A DNA stretch of 64,000 nucleotides from Megaleporinus macrocephalus (taxonomy: Eukaryota > Chordata > Actinopteri > Characiformes > Anostomidae): positions 11,944,774-12,008,773 of the forward strand of contig CM038716.1 of the NCBI GenBank assembly GCA_021613375.1. Reading direction: 5' to 3'. Position numbers and translations under genes: made by a program. Numbering within the stretch: position 1 is the stretch's first letter; each line of letters starts with the position of its first letter. This document shows positions 60,475 through 64,000 of the stretch, one piece after another. The notes under the pieces are model-generated. The model saw nothing but the letters and a program-made list of their open reading frames with translations, made no database searches and was not told the origin of the DNA.

Positions 60475-62040
60475 GTTGTCTTAATACTAAAGTATTACAA
60501 CAGTATAGCTCTTTAAATACTGAAGTACTGCAGTAGTGTAGTAGTGTAGTTTACTCTGCCCTGCAATATTTAAGCAGTGCAGTAGTGTAGTTGCCCCAGT
60601 ACTGCAGTATTACAGTTATTATTTAGGTATTACAGTATTTTAGTGCTATAGTTGTGTAAATACAGCAATATTACAGTACTGTAATAGTGACATTTTGTCA
60701 ACACTGCTGTTTTGCAGTATATTGCGGAGTTATTATTTAGATATTACAGTAATATTGTGTCATAGTTGTGTAATAATTGCAGTACTATAATACTGTAATA
60801 ATGAAACTGTCTTAACACTGCATTATTTCAGTACTGTAGTAGTGAAACTGTCAATACAGCAGTACTACAGTATTGTAGTAGTTAAACTGTGTCAATACTG
60901 CAGTACTACGGTACTATAGTAGTGAAATTGTCACTACTGCTCTAGTACTGTACTAGTGAAACTGTCTTAACACTGCATTATTACAGTGCTGTAGTAGTTA
61001 AACTGCGTCCTTACTGCAGTACTACAGTACTGTAGTAGTTAAACTGTGTCAATACTGCAGTACTACAGCACTATAGTAGTGAAAATGCCACTATTGCAGT
61101 AGTAATGTACTAGTGAAACTGTCTTAACGCTGCATTATTACAGTGCTGTAGTAGTGAAACTGTGTCAAAACAGCAGTACTACAGTATTGTTGTAGTTAAA
61201 CCGTGTCAATACTGCAGTACTACAGTACTATAGTAGTGAAATAGTCACTACTGCACTAGTACTGTACTAGTGAAACTGTCTTAACACTGCATTATTACAG
61301 TGCTGTAGTAGTGAAACTGTGTCAATACCGCAGTACTACAGTACTGTAGTAGTTAAACTGTACCAATACTGCAGTACTACAGTACTATAGTAGTGAAACT
61401 GTCACTACTGCTCTAGTACTGTACTAGTGAAACTGTCTTAACACTGCATTATGACAGTACTGTAGTAGTTAAACTGTGTCAATACCGCAGTACTACAGTA
61501 CTATAATAGTTAAACCATGTCATTACTGCAGTACTACAGTACTATAGTAGTTAAACTGTACCAATACTGCAGTACTACAGTACTATAGTAGTGAAACTGT
61601 CACTACTGCAGTAGTACCGAACTAGTGAAACTGTCTTAACACTGCATTATAACAGTGCTGTAGTGATTAAACCATGTCAATACTGCAGTACTACAGTACT
61701 ATAGTAGTAAAATTGTGACTACTGCTCTAGTACTGTACTAGTGAAACTGTCTTAACACTGCATTATTACAGTACTGTAGTAGTTAAACTGCGTCCTTACC
61801 GCAGTACTACAGTACTATAATAGTTAAACCATGTCAATACTACAGTACTATAGTAGTGAAATTGTCACTACTACAGTAGTATAGTAATGTAATAGTGAAA
61901 CTGTCCCAACACAGCAGTATTACAGTACTGTAGTAGTTAAACTGTGTCCTTACTTTAGTACTACAGGACTATAGTAGTGAAATTATATCAGTACTGCAGT
62001 ATTACCATACTATAGCAGAGTAGTTATCTCTGCCCAGTAA
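60475..62040. repeat. Palindrome-rich ~120-190-bp tandem repeat
   Basis: Units combine ACTGCAGTACTACAGTACTA, TAGTAGTGAAACTGTC, CTAGTACTGTACTAGTGAAA and CTTAACACTGCATTATTACA. TACTACAGTACTGTAGTA is an 18-bp perfect palindrome that recurs (for example 61020-61037). Unit length varies with loss of ~40-bp subunits. Confidence 0.9.
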
Positions 62041-62074
62041 TATTACATTAGTATACAGTAATAGAGATATTTAT

Positions 62075-62850
62075 TAACACAGCAGTACAGTTCTGTAAAT
62101 ATAGGGACATGACAGTAGTACAGTTCTGTAAATATAGGGACATGACAGTAGTACAGTTCTGTAAATATAGGGACATGACAGTAGTACAGTTCTGTAAATA
62201 TAGGGACGTGACAGTAGTACACTTCTGTAAATATAGGGACATGACAGTAGTACAGTTCTGTAAATATACGGACATGACAACAGTACAGTTCTGTATATAT
62301 AGGGACATGAGAGCAGTACAGTTCTGTAAATATAGGGACATGACAGCAGTACAGTTCTGTAAATATACGGACATGACAGCAGTACAGTTCTGTAAATATA
62401 GGCACATGACAGCAGTACAGTTCTGTAAATATACGGACATGACAGCAGTACAGTTCTGTAAATATAGGGACATGACAGTAGTACAGTTCTGTAAATATAC
62501 GGACATGACAGCAGTACAGTTCTGTAAATATACGGACATGACAGCAGTATAGTTCTGTAAATATACGGACATGACAGCAGTACAGTTCTGTAAATATAGG
62601 CACATGACAGCAGTACAGTTCTGTAAATATAGGCACATGACAGCAGTATAGTTCTGTAAATATACGGACATGACAGCAGTACAGTTCTGTAAATATAGGG
62701 ACATGACAGCAGTACAGTTCTGTAAATATAGGGACATGACAGCAGTACAGTTCTGTAAATATACGGACATGACAGCAGTACAGTTCTGTAAATATAGGGA
62801 CATGACAGCAGTACAGTTCTGTAAATATAGGGACATGACAGCAGTACAGT
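62075..62850. repeat. 33-bp minisatellite, ~23 copies
   Basis: Unit CAGTAGTACAGTTCTGTAAA plus TATAGGGACATGA (33 bp), with CAGCAG and TACGGAC/TAGGCAC variants. As 33 is a multiple of 3, three minus frames (up to 343 residues) and one plus frame stay open; none is a gene. Confidence 0.96.
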
Positions 62851-64000
62851 GGTGTGGTTTCTGTAATGTTTCGTAGTACTGTTTTCCCAGTAACTCACTA
62901 TTACTAGTAAAATGGGTCACCATGCGAAATTGGAGCTCCCTGCTTCCTTCACAGTTGGCCGTGGGAAGAAATCGAGTCGGATGTTCAGGCTTTTGCAGAC
63001 ACCTCAAAGCAGCGCGACGGTACGCCTGTGGGCCGCGAGTAAAGCACCGCACGCCTTCGTTCCCGAGGCTAAAGTTCAATATGCATTAAGCGCTATAGAG
63101 AGCGTCAGCGGCAAGGTTAGCGCTGAGCTCCTTCAGGGCTTTTATCTGCTCTTAATGGTGAAATACATCACTCGGATGTGGACATCATACCACATACACA
63201 TGCAGACGCGCTGAGCTTCACCCGGCCGTGACACTGCCACGCGGAGACAGTTATGGATTAGCTTAGCTCATCGCCTGCGAGCGCTCGGAGACGCGTCTAT
63301 GGGAGTTGACATGTTGGCAGCGAGGCAAAGGCTTGTGTGGCAGATAATTTGAGCCAGGAGCTTCAGCGCCAGTGATCTGAGCTGTCAGGTCCATGCGGCG
63401 GCGGAGAGAGGAGGAGAGAAGGCCATGTTAGCGAAAGCGCTAGTGGCGCTCCGCCATCGCTAAATCAATGCATCAAACAGGAAAAGGCTCCGTCTTCTGA
63501 CGCGAGCTCCAGACGCTTCATAAAAAAAAGATGACCGGAGAGGAATTGAAAGCTCCTCTGTGAGTGTTTCGTGGAGAACTTCACTCCATACAACATTCTT
63601 CAATGGTCACCTTCACTGCAGCTTCAGATCTTGTTGAGGGACTCAAAGAAAGTTCAGTCTTTGAAGTAGGGGGAGCATTTTCTGGTTTCTACCATCCCAA
63701 ACCCATTCAGTAGTACTGAGATCTGGAATCTAGGGTTGGCAGGCCACTGTTCTGAGAAGACCAGTGTAGGTGAAGGTAGTGTTAGACAGTTTACCTGTAC
63801 ACAGGTAGGTGAAGGTAGTGTTACAGTTTACCAACAGTGTTAGTGGGTCTACCAGGTCTTCCAGGTGGTTGTTAGCTTTAAGTCAGTCTTTGGAAGACTC
63901 ATTGTAGATCCAATTTCCTCTGAGACATCTGAGAACCTCACAGGGAACGGCGGTTCCTCCGGAATTCTAAAGGATGTTTATGCTCACATGCTGTGTAATT
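62851..64000. other. Single-copy sequence at window end
   Basis: 62900-63560 is non-repetitive and moderately GC-rich; 62912-63214 plus is open (100 residues) but unrecognised. 63770-63860 has two copies of AGGTGAAGGTAGTGTTA. No gene supported. Confidence 0.4.

Noticed and set aside
62043..63079. 343-, 274- and 197-residue minus-strand frames with 11-residue repeats
   Set aside because: All three minus frames are open at once because the unit is 33 bp; this is a repeat artefact.

Overview
This 64-kb window is eukaryotic and most likely from a teleost fish, probably an otophysan (characin, catfish or electric-fish relative). The evidence is the set of repeats. There is a partial copy of a palindromic MITE that I recall from otophysan genomes (about 40.14-40.40 kb), a Tc1-like relic with the usual fish terminal sequence (16.42-16.83 kb), a degraded hAT/Charlie-like element with a target-site duplication (29.72-30.50 kb), the common fish 'ggataggctccagc' and '(ATCC)n...gtcggggtcac' repeat fragments (31.6 and 45.2 kb), and a dispersed MITE-like family present about eight times. 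Species-level assignment is inference from remembered families; no search was run.

I see no convincing complete gene, no tRNA or rRNA gene, and no operon or CRISPR structure. Nearly every long open reading frame is a by-product of a tandem repeat whose period is a multiple of 3 (21, 33, 42, 45, 87 bp), of a frame-cycling repeat (17, 19, 28, 34, 41 bp), or of polypyrimidine DNA. The only coding candidates are one possible exon near 17.75-17.87 kb with a consensus 5' splice site, and a weaker exon-intron-exon pattern near 27.41-27.61 kb. The window is best read as intronic, intergenic or possibly subtelomeric DNA.

The main content is minisatellites. Adding my interval estimates, about half the window is tandem repeat, in more than 20 separate arrays of mostly unrelated units: ~60 bp (3.07-4.69 kb), 28 bp (8.6-9.3), ~190 bp with a 590-bp duplication (11.3-12.8), ~48 bp hairpin units (14.66-15.01), 21 bp (18.23-19.81), pentanucleotide pyrimidine (19.81-20.58), 41 bp (21.79-22.81), 17 bp (23.67-24.72), 19 bp (24.72-25.24), ~300 bp (32.35-33.56), 42 bp (34.36-35.04), 45 bp (35.77-38.73), AT-rich ~40 bp (39.19-40.08), (TTTC)-rich ~110 bp (41.0-42.4), 41 bp (43.18-44.32 and 45.32-45.85), (ATCC)n (44.72-45.21), 87 bp (45.87-46.98), 3 kb of polypyrimidine (47.63-50.64), 17 bp (51.37-53.34), 34 bp (54.39-60.34, about 6 kb), ~120-190 bp palindromic (60.48-62.04) and 33 bp (62.08-62.85). 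Several show higher-order structure or recent segmental duplication.

Between the arrays lie short single-copy stretches, some GC-rich and some resembling conserved non-coding DNA, plus relics of DNA transposons. I did not find a previously undescribed biological system. The most interesting signals are arrays whose unit carries a functional-looking motif on the + strand (consensus 5' splice sites, 3' splice sites, AP-1 sites), the dense clustering of unrelated minisatellites, and dated duplication events within arrays.
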